The notes under the pieces were generated by a model, which was not told the origin of the DNA, did not search any database, and saw only the letters and a program-made list of their open reading frames with translations. Below, piece by piece: positions 30,241 through 37,681 of a stretch of 37,681 nt of DNA (position 1 is the first letter of the stretch; each line of letters begins with the position of its first letter). The stretch lies in NCBI GenBank assembly GCA_002068375.1, contig MVZL01000001.1, positions 1 to 37,681 on the forward strand. The letters are read 5' to 3'. Position numbers and translations under genes: made by a program. This DNA is from Tenericutes bacterium ADurb.BinA155 (GTDB lineage Bacteria > Bacillota_I > Bacilli_A > RFN20 > CAG-826).

Positions 30241-30702
30241 ATGAATTACACATTCCAAACTCATTCGAAGGTCGAGACCCATAAACTCGGCCAAAGAATC
30301 GCCCCCTATTTTAAGGTGGGCGATGTCGTTTTGCTGAAAGGGGACCTTGGGGCGGGCAAGACCACGCTCGTCGGTGGGGTCGCCGAAGCATTAAAGTGTC
30401 AAGAGGACGTCATTTCCCCGACCTTTAACATCATGAAATGCTACTTTAAAGGGACCCTGCCCTTATATCACATTGATGCTTATCGCCTCGAGAATCAGAA
30501 CATTGAGCTCGGGCTCGACGAGTTCATCGAAGGCAATGGGGTCTGCTTCATCGAGTGGCCGATGTATGTCCAAAAACTTTTACCGCCGGAGTGCCTTGAG
30601 ATCGTCATTAAGAATATCGGTGGAGATAACCGCGAAATCACGATGACTTCCCCTAACGCTCATTTCGATGAGATCGTGGAAGCGGTCAAGGAGGCTTTCT
30701 AA
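30241..30702 (+). CDS. tsaE: tRNA threonylcarbamoyladenosine biosynthesis ATPase TsaE
   Basis: 153 residues. Walker A GDLGAGKTT (34-42), SPTFNIMKCYF, the HIDAYRLEN block and CFIEWP are hallmarks. TsaE is the ATPase that recycles the TsaB-TsaD complex during formation of t6A at position 37 of ANN-decoding tRNAs. Cytosolic. It is the first gene of a compact unit; its TAA overlaps the next ATG (TAATG at 30700-30704), so translation is coupled. Confidence 0.96.
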   Translation: MNYTFQTHSKVETHKLGQRIAPYFKVGDVVLLKGDLGAGKTTLVGGVAEALKCQEDVISPTFNIMKCYFKGTLPLYHIDAYRLENQNIELGLDEFIEGNGVCFIEWPMYVQKLLPPECLEIVIKNIGGDNREITMTSPNAHFDEIVEAVKEAF

Positions 30703-31757
30703 TGTACAGTTTATTGCTCGATAGCTCGAACACCGGACTTTCGGTGGGCCTAGCGAAGGATCATAAGCTTATCGATGAGATCGCTTATGAAGCCTGGCAA
30801 AAGCAATCGGAATACATGGTTGCCGAGATCGATAAGATTCTGAAGAGAAACCAAGTGAACCGTCAGGATATCGCTTTCGTCGCCGTGACGAAAGGCCCGG
30901 GTTCTTATACCGGAATTCGGATTGCCCTCACGATCGCAAAAACCATCGTTTTCGCGCTCAATATCCCTCTTTATCTCGTCTCTTCGCTCGAAATGATGAA
31001 GGTCAAAGGAAAGCCGACCATTTGCTTAACGAACGCTCGGAGTCAACGGAGCTATATCGGGGTTTATCAAGACGATAAGGAGATCCTCTCCGATCGCATC
31101 ATGGATAATCCACAAGTGATTGCTTATGCCAAGGAACATCCCGACTATGTTCTTTCAGGCGATCTTGGCTATCTTGGACTCCAAGGTCAAGCGATTGATG
31201 TTCTTCGGAATCTGAACGAAGCGGATACCGCGAAGAATCTTTGCGCCGAACCCTTAGGGGCACGGCCGGTTTATCTCAAGGATTCCTATAGCGATTCTGA
31301 GATCAAGATCATCGTTCGGAAAATGAACTCGGCGGATCTGTCCTCGGTTATGCGGATTGAGGACGCTGCGTTTAAGAATCCTTATACCGAGAAACAGATG
31401 AAATACGAGTTAATGGAGAACCCCGTGGCAACGATTTTGGTCGCGGTCGTGGATTCCAATGTGGTCGGTTTCATCGATTTCATGATCACCTTCGATTCGG
31501 CAACGATCAATCAGATCGCGGTCGATGAGAAATTCCGTAAACGGGGTGTTGGAACCCAGCTCATCGGCGAGATGGTGAAAACCTGCAAGGCCCAAGAAGA
31601 CGAAGTCGATTTCGTCACTCTTGAGGTGCGCAACAACAACACGAACGCCCAACGTTTCTACAAGAAACATTCCTTTGAAGTTATCACGACTAAACCCAAA
31701 TACTATGACGATGGCGAAGATGCCATCTACATGGTGAGGAGCATCATCAATGACTAG
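30702..31757 (+). CDS. tsaB-rimI: TsaB-RimI fusion
   Basis: 351 residues in two parts. Residues 1-200 are TsaB (YSLLLDSSNTGLSVGLA; VTKGPGSYTGIRIALTIAK), the scaffold that dimerises with TsaD. Residues about 204-351 are a GNAT acetyltransferase of RimI type, with the acetyl-CoA loop RKRGVGTQL, LEVRNNNTNAQRFYKKHSF and YYDDGEDAIYMVR. RimI acetylates the N-terminal Ala of ribosomal protein S18. The two functions are often neighbours and fused forms are known in Firmicutes. It overlaps tsaE by 1 bp and tsaD by 8 bp. Confidence 0.94.
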   Translation: MYSLLLDSSNTGLSVGLAKDHKLIDEIAYEAWQKQSEYMVAEIDKILKRNQVNRQDIAFVAVTKGPGSYTGIRIALTIAKTIVFALNIPLYLVSSLEMMKVKGKPTICLTNARSQRSYIGVYQDDKEILSDRIMDNPQVIAYAKEHPDYVLSGDLGYLGLQGQAIDVLRNLNEADTAKNLCAEPLGARPVYLKDSYSDSEIKIIVRKMNSADLSSVMRIEDAAFKNPYTEKQMKYELMENPVATILVAVVDSNVVGFIDFMITFDSATINQIAVDEKFRKRGVGTQLIGEMVKTCKAQEDEVDFVTLEVRNNNTNAQRFYKKHSFEVITTKPKYYDDGEDAIYMVRSIIND

Positions 31758-32766
31758 GATCTTAGCAATCGAATCGAGCTGCGACGAAACCAGCGTCGCC
31801 ATTACCGAAGACGGGAAGCTTTTGTCGAATGTTGTCGCCACTCAGATCGCCGTCCATGAAAAATATGGCGGAGTCATGCCGGAAATCGCTTCGCGCCTCC
31901 ATACCGAAAACATCACCGTTTGTTTGACCGAAGCCTTGCGGCAAGCCAAACTCAAACCCGAAGAGATCGATGCTTTCGCGGTCACCCGGGGACCGGGCCT
32001 CATAGGCTGTCTCCACGTGGGCTTACAAGCCGCGAAAACTCTAGCGATGCTTTACGATAAGCCGCTGATCCCGGTCCACCATTTGGCCGGGCATATTTAT
32101 GCGAACGAGTATGTCGGAACTTTGAAGTTCCCGCTACTTTGCGTTGTCGTTTCCGGAGGCAACACCGAACTCGTCATCATGAAGGGCGACCTCGATTTTG
32201 AAATCATTGGCGAAACCAAAGATGATGCGGTGGGCGAGTGCTACGACAAGGTCGCTCGGGTCTTAGGGCTTCCTTATCCTGGCGGTCTTCCGATCGATCA
32301 ACACGCGAAGCTTGGTCAGCATACCTATGATTTGCCGGAGCCGAGCGCAGGGGCGGGGAAGTATGACTTCTCTTATTCCGGTCTCAAGACTTCGGTCATC
32401 AACCTTGTGAATACCCTCAAAATGAAAGGCGAGCCAGTTCGTCTCGATGACATGGCCCGTTCCTTCCAGGATGTTGCGATTGGAATGATCCTCGAAAAAG
32501 CGACTGCAGCCGCCCAAGACTATCACGTCAAACAAATGGTTTTGGCTGGGGGCGTGTCCGCGAATTCGTATCTCCGTGAACAAATGAAGAACCGCCTTAA
32601 TGGAACCGGAGTCGAGCTCATTATTCCTCCGCTTTGGTGCACGACCGATAACGCGGCCATGATCGCCAAGGTCGCGGAGCATCTTTATGCTCGTAAAATC
32701 TTTGCCCCTTTAACCTTAGGGGTTGACCCCAACTGGAAGATTTCCGATTGGGACAAATTCAATTAA
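31750..32766 (+). CDS. tsaD: tRNA N6-threonylcarbamoyladenosine transferase TsaD
   Basis: 338 residues. ILAIESSCDETSVAI at the N-terminus, the metal-binding H111-x3-H115 in VHHLAGHIYANEY, GGNTELV and the late DNAAMIA block are all present. It transfers threonylcarbamoyl from its adenylate to A37 of tRNA, with TsaB and TsaE encoded just upstream. Cytosolic and normally essential. Its TAA (32764-32766) shares bases with the TAA of the convergent lipoprotein gene (32763-32765 on the plus strand), so the two stop codons use one TTAA. Confidence 0.97.
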   Translation: MTRILAIESSCDETSVAITEDGKLLSNVVATQIAVHEKYGGVMPEIASRLHTENITVCLTEALRQAKLKPEEIDAFAVTRGPGLIGCLHVGLQAAKTLAMLYDKPLIPVHHLAGHIYANEYVGTLKFPLLCVVVSGGNTELVIMKGDLDFEIIGETKDDAVGECYDKVARVLGLPYPGGLPIDQHAKLGQHTYDLPEPSAGAGKYDFSYSGLKTSVINLVNTLKMKGEPVRLDDMARSFQDVAIGMILEKATAAAQDYHVKQMVLAGGVSANSYLREQMKNRLNGTGVELIIPPLWCTTDNAAMIAKVAEHLYARKIFAPLTLGVDPNWKISDWDKFN

Positions 32767-33425
32767 CAAGAAATTCGAAGTTCTTTGATATAGGCGGCGC
32801 GGGCGGAATAGTCCCAATAGGCGAAGTAGCCTTTGACGATGGTGTAGGTGTAGACATCGTATTTTTTGCCGTCGATCGTCATGGCTTCGGTGGTCGCGGT
32901 GGCTTCTTCTTCGCTTGGATTCATCGCGGAGCCGGTGTAGACGGTCGGGATGGCTTTCACCGTATTCCATTGGTTTGTTTTATCGAGGATAAACAAAGTC
33001 AGTAGACCCGACATTTCGGTTTCGTTATAGATGGAACCAGGATCGGCAGTGATGGTGGTGTCGGTCTCGCTTTCTTTGCCTTTTGCCGCCTGGATATGAC
33101 CAGCATATTCGCCGGTGCCTTGCTCGATTTGGTTTACCATGAATTTCGTTTTTCCGATGGTGATTTCCGTATCGGCAAGATATTTGCTTTGTGCGGTCGC
33201 GGGGAGAAGATCCGAAGTAAATGAGACGAACTCTCCGGGCGCAACTTGCGAGGTGGTCACGTTACTGCTTGAAGAAGATGAAATGACGACGCTTGTCGAA
33301 GCTGAAGAGGCCGTCATGTTTGAAGAAACGGATGAAGTTACCGCGGCACTTGAATTTCCGCTCGTTCCGCAAGAGCAAAGGAGCAAGATGGACAAACTCG
33401 AAAGGATCAGCGAATGCTTTTTCAT
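32763..33425 (-). CDS. Secreted lipoprotein with Ser/Thr-rich linker (unknown)
   Basis: 220 residues from the ATG at 33425; an ATG two codons earlier lies too close to the ribosome site CGGAG. The signal peptide ends in a lipobox LCS-C19. Residues 20-60 are almost all Ser, Thr, Ala and Val, a flexible linker of the kind found in surface proteins. The C-terminal 155 residues form a compact domain (EFVSFTSDLLPAT, FMVNQIEQGTGEYAGHI, KKYDVYTYTIVKGYFAYWDY) that I do not recognise. Transcribed alone; TATAGT (33445-33450) is its probable -10. Confidence 0.82.
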   Translation of the reverse strand: MKKHSLILSSLSILLLCSCGTSGNSSAAVTSSVSSNMTASSASTSVVISSSSSSNVTTSQVAPGEFVSFTSDLLPATAQSKYLADTEITIGKTKFMVNQIEQGTGEYAGHIQAAKGKESETDTTITADPGSIYNETEMSGLLTLFILDKTNQWNTVKAIPTVYTGSAMNPSEEEATATTEAMTIDGKKYDVYTYTIVKGYFAYWDYSARAAYIKELRISC

Positions 33426-33444
33426 GAACATTATCTCCGAGGCA

Positions 33445-33450
33445 ACTATA
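33445..33450 (-). promoter_or_regulatory. -10 hexamer TATAGT of the lipoprotein gene
   Basis: Minus-strand TATAGT, 19 bases before the ATG at 33425, with CGGAG between as ribosome site. Confidence 0.45.
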
Positions 33451-33551
33451 ACCCCTTCATTCTTCTAATCCTAGGAATAAACCCGTCAATGAAACTTCCG
33501 AGTTTCTTTTGCTAAAAGCAAAGACCTCTACTCTTTTTGCTCGTTCGCCTT

Positions 33552-33557
33552 TATACT
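33552..33557 (+). promoter_or_regulatory. -10 hexamer TATACT of asnS (leaderless layout)
   Basis: TATACT-AAACGC-ATG: six bases from the -10 to the ATG at 33564, nearly the same string as before ung (TATAAT-AAACGT-ATG). No Shine-Dalgarno. Confidence 0.6.
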
Positions 33558-33563
33558 AAACGC

Positions 33564-34949
33564 ATGCAACCAAAAGCCATTACTGTCCATGAACTCTATG
33601 AAGAGTTCGCTTCGAAAAAAGATCTGACCGCCTTGAATCCCGTCTACCTTGAAGGCTGGGTGCGGACGAACCGCGATAACGGATCGATTGGGTTCATCGA
33701 GCTAAACGATGGAACCTGTTTCAAGAATATTCAAATTGTTTACGACTCCGCGATTTTAGACTATGCCAAAATCGCCCATATTTTGACCGGGGCTTCGATC
33801 GCCGTGAAAGGCGAAATCCGACTCACCCCTGCCATGAAACAGCCCTTTGAAGTCCACGCGGCCGAAATCGTCGTCCTTGGCGACGTTGATCCGGATTACC
33901 CGCTCCAAAAGAAATTCCACACGATGGAATATCTCCGCGATATTGCCTATCTTCGTCCCCGGACCAATACGTTCACAGCGCTCTATCGGGTTCGCAGTGT
34001 TTTAGCGATGGCGATTCACGAGTTCTTCCAGGGCAAAGGCTTCATCTATGTCCACACCCCGGAAATCACCGCGAATGATGCTGAAGGCGCGGGCCAGGTC
34101 TTCACCGTGACCACCGATGCCAAAGATCCGATCAATGATTTCTACGGCCGTCGGGCCTCGCTCACCGTTTCAGGTCAGCTCCACGTCGAAGCTTTCGCGA
34201 TGGCGTTCCGTGATGTCTATACCTTTGGGCCGACTTTCCGGGCCGAAAAGAGCAACACTCCGCGCCACGCTTCCGAGTTCTGGATGATCGAACCGGAAAT
34301 CGCGTTCGCCGACCTTGATGATGATATGGCTTTGATGGAAGAAACCATCAAGTTCTGCATCCGTTATGTCCTCGATCATTGCCCCGATGAAATGGCGTTC
34401 TTCAACACCTACATCGATAAGGGTTTGCTCGAGAAGTTGAACCATGTTTTGAACACCCCATTCACTCACATGGAATATACCGAAGGGATCAAACTCCTTC
34501 AGGAAGCGGTCAAGAAAGGCCATAAGTTCGATAATTCCAACATCGAGTGGGGGATGGACTTACAGAGCGAGCACGAACGTTATCTCACCGAAGAGATCGT
34601 GAAGGGCCCGATGTTCTTGATTGACTATCCGAAAGAAATCAAAGCTTTCTATATGCGTGAGAACGATGACGGCAAGACCGTGGCCGCTTGCGACTGCTTG
34701 GTCCCGGGTGAAGGTGAAATCATCGGCGGATCTCAGCGTGAGGAACGTTATGACGTTTTGAAAGCCAAGATGGACAAGATTGGCAATACCAAAGGACTGG
34801 AGTGGTATCTGAACCTCCGGAAATATGGTGGCTGCGTCCATTCGGGCTTTGGCATTGGCTTCGATCGGCTACTCATGTATATCACCGGCGTCGCGAATAT
34901 TCGGGATACCGAGCCTTATCCGCGGACCTCGTCCAACCTTAAATACTGA
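33564..34949 (+). CDS. asnS: Asparaginyl-tRNA synthetase
   Basis: 461 residues from the ATG at 33564; an upstream TTG lies before the -10 and is rejected. The N-terminal OB fold (YLEGWVRTNRDNGSIGFIELN) binds the anticodon. The class II core has motif 2 in TFRAEKSNTPRHASEFWMIE and motif 3 in GFGIGFDRLLMYITG; the end EPYPRTSSNLKY is typical of AsnS rather than AspS. It charges tRNA-Asn. Its TGA overlaps the next ATG (TGATG), coupling it to two small membrane protein genes. Confidence 0.96.
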   Translation: MQPKAITVHELYEEFASKKDLTALNPVYLEGWVRTNRDNGSIGFIELNDGTCFKNIQIVYDSAILDYAKIAHILTGASIAVKGEIRLTPAMKQPFEVHAAEIVVLGDVDPDYPLQKKFHTMEYLRDIAYLRPRTNTFTALYRVRSVLAMAIHEFFQGKGFIYVHTPEITANDAEGAGQVFTVTTDAKDPINDFYGRRASLTVSGQLHVEAFAMAFRDVYTFGPTFRAEKSNTPRHASEFWMIEPEIAFADLDDDMALMEETIKFCIRYVLDHCPDEMAFFNTYIDKGLLEKLNHVLNTPFTHMEYTEGIKLLQEAVKKGHKFDNSNIEWGMDLQSEHERYLTEEIVKGPMFLIDYPKEIKAFYMRENDDGKTVAACDCLVPGEGEIIGGSQREERYDVLKAKMDKIGNTKGLEWYLNLRKYGGCVHSGFGIGFDRLLMYITGVANIRDTEPYPRTSSNLKY

Positions 34950-35155
34950 TGGCTATGAATCCGGGACCGAATAACAACTCTAATCCGACTCCGCAAGATT
35001 CTTTTGTGTCGACCTTGCCGGTTGAAGCGGATGACCAAGAAGCCCAAAAGGGCGTCGCTCGAACTCGGGTCTTTTGGCTCTTCGTTTTCTTCTCGTTGAT
35101 TGTCCTCGGGTTTCTCATTTGGGAAATCGCCGATCTCGTGTTAGCGTTAAAATAA
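34949..35155 (+). CDS. Small single-helix membrane protein (unknown)
   Basis: 68 residues. A hydrophilic start rich in Asn, Pro and Gly (MAMNPGPNNNSNPTP), a short charged stretch, then one helix at about 42-66 (VFWLFVFFSLIVLGFLIWEIAD). No family recognised. Its ATG overlaps the stop of asnS as ATGA-type overlap and the next gene starts 4 bp after its stop, so the three are one unit. The overlap supports that it is a real gene despite its size. Confidence 0.65.
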   Translation: MAMNPGPNNNSNPTPQDSFVSTLPVEADDQEAQKGVARTRVFWLFVFFSLIVLGFLIWEIADLVLALK

Positions 35156-35159
35156 CTAT

Positions 35160-35624
35160 ATGGCAAAGGCTGAGGACCAGGCGGCGTTCCTAAAGAAACA
35201 AGCCCACGGGGCCCGAGTGATCAAGGTCGGGCTGGTTTTGCTTTGCATCGGCTCGGTTCTTCTTTTCCTCGACGCGGCTTTTGAACTTCTGGTCTTTATT
35301 GCTTCGCCGATCCAAAACGCGGTCAAATGGAACTCTGTCCCCGCGATGATTCAGTATTGCGCGATGCCGGTCGCGATCGTGTTCTTGATTCTCTCGGGGA
35401 TTGGTGGCTTCTCCTACGCAAGAGGCAAAGGGCCTTTTATTTCCTTTGTTTCTTTAATGGCGGTCATCCTTCTTATTAGCCTTACTGCAGACTTGGTCCT
35501 ATCTATCGTTTCGCTCGTTCAAACCGCCAATTGGGGCCAGTTCGGAATCGATCTCTTATCTTTACAGCTTTCTGGTCTCTTCTATTTTGCGGGCTGGGTT
35601 TTGGCGAAAGACGACTTTAATTAA
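35160..35624 (+). CDS. Four-helix membrane protein (unknown)
   Basis: 154 residues. Four hydrophobic helices at about 20-45, 65-87, 96-118 and 130-148, with a charged N-terminus (MAKAEDQAAFLKKQAHGAR). No family recognised. It starts 4 bp after the preceding small gene and 3 bp precede the GT8 gene, so all lie in the asnS unit. Function cannot be stated. Confidence 0.75.
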   Translation: MAKAEDQAAFLKKQAHGARVIKVGLVLLCIGSVLLFLDAAFELLVFIASPIQNAVKWNSVPAMIQYCAMPVAIVFLILSGIGGFSYARGKGPFISFVSLMAVILLISLTADLVLSIVSLVQTANWGQFGIDLLSLQLSGLFYFAGWVLAKDDFN

Positions 35625-35627
35625 GCC

Positions 35628-36632
35628 ATGGTCACAACAAACGAAGCTGAACCGATCAACGTTGTCTATACGTGTTTTGATTACACCTCGGTTATTTCCA
35701 TTGCTTCATTGCTTCAAGTCGAAGCAAAAAACGGGCGTCCCAACATTTCTCTCTTCATTTTATTGGATCCTCGAGGAACAAGAGATTTCTCCTATATTCA
35801 AAAACTGGCAGCCGATTATGGTGCCTCGTTGACTCCCCTAGATGCATCCGAAGTTGAAGCCACTTGTGCCGGTCTCCATGTTCCATCCTGGGGAGGTCAC
35901 TATCTTACATACGCCCGTTTGTTTCTCACGGATTTATTGCCTCAAACGACACGAGTTGTTTTTATTGATGCGGATACGCTGATCCTTCGACCAATTGATC
36001 CACTTTGGAATACCGATTTAAAAGGGAAAGCAATTGCAGGCGTTCACGAAATATCTTATGGGTCGACAAAAAATCCGCCCTTAATCGAAGAGGGGCCTCG
36101 GTCAGGAACCCTCAATGGCGGCGTTTTACTTTTCGATTTGGCAAAACTCCGTTCCTTACATTTTTTAGATACTTTTATCCATTGCGATGTTCAAAAACTG
36201 GTGGGAAAGGTTGTTGATCAAACGTTCATCAACGAATTTTTCGGTGATCAGATTGTCTACGTAGACCCTGTTTTCAACTCTTATAGTCTTCTTCATTCTT
36301 ACACCTATGCTCGTTATTTAAAATGGTCACAAACGTTTCGACTGTTTTTGAAAAAGCAGTATAAAGAAGCCCAAAAGCATCCGGTTATCATACACTTCAA
36401 CGCCGGCGCGTATTTTCGTCCTTGGTTTCAAGATAACCGTTCACGGTATTCCGGAAAATGGCGTCGCATTTACAAACGAATTTATGGCGTCCGGTTCAAA
36501 CCAGAACCCTTAGAAAAAGGCCATGGTTTTTCAACTTGGTTTTATCGGAAAATGACGAAGGCAATCGTCCGTTTCCTTCCTTTAGGATGGTCTTCGTGGA
36601 TGCTTGAGCACATTCACGGATTTCACGAATAA
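35628..36632 (+). CDS. Glycosyltransferase family 8 (AT-rich)
   Basis: 334 residues. NVVYTCFDYTSVISIASLL, the WGGHYLTYARLFLTDLLP block, the DxD metal motif in VVFIDADTLIL, GTLNGGVLLFDL and DQTFINEFF are family 8 features; the closing HFNAGAYFRPW corresponds to the HxxGxxKPW site. GT8 enzymes add glucose or galactose to surface glycans. A basic C-terminus (RKMTKAIVRFLPLGWSSWML) may bind the membrane. The gene is richer in A and T than the asnS genes before it, although it is only 3 bp from them, suggesting insertion or later acquisition. No terminator is visible in the 11 bp before the convergent gene. Confidence 0.9.
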   Translation: MVTTNEAEPINVVYTCFDYTSVISIASLLQVEAKNGRPNISLFILLDPRGTRDFSYIQKLAADYGASLTPLDASEVEATCAGLHVPSWGGHYLTYARLFLTDLLPQTTRVVFIDADTLILRPIDPLWNTDLKGKAIAGVHEISYGSTKNPPLIEEGPRSGTLNGGVLLFDLAKLRSLHFLDTFIHCDVQKLVGKVVDQTFINEFFGDQIVYVDPVFNSYSLLHSYTYARYLKWSQTFRLFLKKQYKEAQKHPVIIHFNAGAYFRPWFQDNRSRYSGKWRRIYKRIYGVRFKPEPLEKGHGFSTWFYRKMTKAIVRFLPLGWSSWMLEHIHGFHE

Positions 36633-36643
36633 GAAATTAGTCG

Positions 36644-37312
36644 TTAATCCGATGGTGGAAGCGGGGGTACCTTGCTGGTATCAATGTCGTTGGCCTTATA
36701 GCCTTCAAGGCTCTTTGAGAAGACGTCGCGGCTGCGTTTTTGTAATTGAAGAGCCCGGCTAATAAAGGCTTGAACAACCACGAGATACCAAACTCCACCC
36801 ACCAAAATAAAGAGGACTTCAAAATAAGAAGCGATATGGGTGACCTCGATGAATGGGGCGTGGATTAAATCCGGCCATCTGCCTAAGAGGGTGAGGTTAA
36901 AAACGGCGACCCAGTTTTTGGAATCGGCCCAATCCCATACAAAGAAGAGGTCGCCGAATTCCGCAAAGATATTGTTGGTCCAGGTCGAAGTGGCTAGGCA
37001 GTAAATCACCCAAACTAAGACCCCCGTGGCCATGATGGCGAAGGGAATTAAACTTTGACGGTAGAGGCGGCGATGGTTCTTTTTCCGTCCTAAAATCCGG
37101 AACTGGGAAGGGGTGGTCACCACGTGGGTGACGGTGACATCGTGCATCATCGTGTCGGCGTAGCGGGCTTGGTACTGCATGGTCTTTCGAACCGCCATGC
37201 CGAGCAAACCAATTAAGACGAAAAGGATAACCAAAATGATGATGAGAGCAATTAAGGCCCTCTTATCGTTTTCCGACATCTCAATGGAGGCGAACAAAAG
37301 GAAGGTGTCCAT
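36644..37312 (-). CDS. Three-helix membrane protein (unknown)
   Basis: 222 residues. Helices at about 20-42, 91-110 and 161-188; between them a basic stretch (QFRILGRKKNHRRLYRQ) and an acidic, Trp-rich loop (FGDLFFVWDWADSKNW), and a Pro-rich end. The ATG at 37312 has ribosome site CGGAGG nine bases upstream, inside the previous gene, and overlaps that gene's TAA as TAATG. Not recognised; coupled to the Gln/Pro-rich protein upstream. Confidence 0.75.
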   Translation of the reverse strand: MDTFLLFASIEMSENDKRALIALIIILVILFVLIGLLGMAVRKTMQYQARYADTMMHDVTVTHVVTTPSQFRILGRKKNHRRLYRQSLIPFAIMATGVLVWVIYCLATSTWTNNIFAEFGDLFFVWDWADSKNWVAVFNLTLLGRWPDLIHAPFIEVTHIASYFEVLFILVGGVWYLVVVQAFISRALQLQKRSRDVFSKSLEGYKANDIDTSKVPPLPPSD

Positions 37313-37681
37313 TATTTCTTATCCTCCGAGGTGGTGTCGATCACGTCTAAAGGATTGGCTTCCTGCTGCTGGGAAATCTGTCCCGGCTGCGGTTGACTTG
37401 GCGTCCGATAAGGTTGTTGCTGAATCTGACCTTGATAAGGCTGCTGCGGCGGGAGTTGAGATTGAGCAGGAGAACCCATCTGCTGGTAAGGGGGTTGCGG
37501 TTGCGGGGCGACCTGAGGATTGGGCTGGGCACCCGGTTGGCCTTGGCCAGGATAATAGTTTTGCTGGAGATAGACATTCGTTTGAGCGGGTTGGGGGTTC
37601 GCGGCATTAAGTTGAGCGTTCGCCAAATTTGTCAGGATTTCATAGGCCTTCAGATCTTCCGGATACGGCGGGAAAAGCTTC
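37312..37681 (-). CDS. Protein with Gln/Pro-rich tail (N-terminus beyond right edge)
   Basis: About 122 C-terminal residues are visible and the frame stays open to the window edge. The first part reads KLFPPYPEDLKAYEILTNL, then about 95 residues of Q, P, Y, G and N repeats, then an acidic close (LDVIDTTSEDKK). The internal TTG near 37626 is not a start; the reading frame continues upstream of it. The Q/P-rich tail resembles flexible tails on membrane or surface-linked proteins. It is coupled to the membrane protein gene by a TAATG overlap. Function unknown. Confidence 0.7.
   Translation of the reverse strand, partial: KLFPPYPEDLKAYEILTNLANAQLNAANPQPAQTNVYLQQNYYPGQGQPGAQPNPQVAPQPQPPYQQMGSPAQSQLPPQQPYQGQIQQQPYRTPSQPQPGQISQQQEANPLDVIDTTSEDKK

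Noticed and set aside
37179..37610. Plus-strand open frame opposite the Gln/Pro-rich protein
   Set aside because: The minus-strand frame continues to the window edge and is coupled by TAATG to the next gene; the plus frame has no ribosome site.
1..37681. CRISPR arrays, insertion sequences, phage genes, attachment sites
   Set aside because: No regularly spaced direct repeats, transposase, integrase or phage structural motif was found on either strand.

Overview
The window looks like chromosome from an uncultured, Gram-positive-type member of the Bacilli (Erysipelotrichia / RF39-like gut lineages are my best guess; this is inference). GC is moderate, around one half by eye. TGA is an ordinary stop codon (for example 9830-9832 and 11635-11637), so this is not a Mycoplasma code. 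Two secreted proteins carry lipoboxes, no outer-membrane genes are visible, and PlsX/FakA/PlsC, DUF402 Ntdp, a YumC-like reductase and an ECF-type ThiT all point to Bacilli. No tRNA, rRNA, CRISPR array, insertion sequence or phage gene was seen.

Layout. 1-4190: a left-edge partial preT-like pyrimidine reductase on the minus strand, then a membrane-anchored family III CoA-transferase, a VTC-type polyphosphate polymerase and a small membrane protein ending in a terminator. 4217-7038: a flavodiiron-flavin reductase-rubredoxin fusion, a PlsC-like acyltransferase and an acyl carrier protein. 7039-8807 (minus): a polysaccharide deacetylase and a membrane-anchored alpha/beta hydrolase with a Cys nucleophile. 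8900-17195: DegV (FakB-like), then one long transcription unit fakA-plsX-small membrane protein-lone ABC ATPase-GT-D-like protein-polytopic Wzy/ligase-like protein-lipoprotein. 17236-22098 (minus): two GT-B glycosyltransferases, a flippase and a TupA-like ATP-grasp. 22149-27723: ung, TPP riboswitch-thiT, an unknown membrane protein, pit-DUF47 and DUF402 Ntdp. 27701-28606 (minus): ferredoxin-NADP reductase. 28966-29988: an AT-rich GT2 gene. 30241-32766: tsaE-tsaB/rimI-tsaD. Then a lipoprotein (minus), asnS with two small membrane genes and an AT-rich GT8 gene, and two genes on the minus strand at the right edge, the last one cut.

How the genes fit together. Acyl-phosphate supply (DegV/FakA for exogenous fatty acids, PlsX for acyl-ACP) and PlsC/ACP form a phospholipid theme. 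The fakA-plsX unit runs straight into envelope-glycan-like genes, and the convergent block supplies glycosyltransferases, a Wzx-like flippase and an ATP-grasp. Together 12658-22098 is a plausible but unproven surface glycan or glycolipid assembly locus. Phosphate handling appears twice (VTC polymerase; Pit plus its DUF47 partner).

Control. Leaders are very short. At least five starts (22098 minus, 22149, 28606 minus, 28966, 33564) sit 6-9 nt after a clear -10 hexamer with no Shine-Dalgarno, suggesting leaderless or near-leaderless mRNAs. Convergent genes often abut or overlap at their stops. The clearest regulatory RNA is the TPP riboswitch before thiT, in which one CCTCCG segment can pair either with the aptamer's 3' end or with the ribosome binding site.
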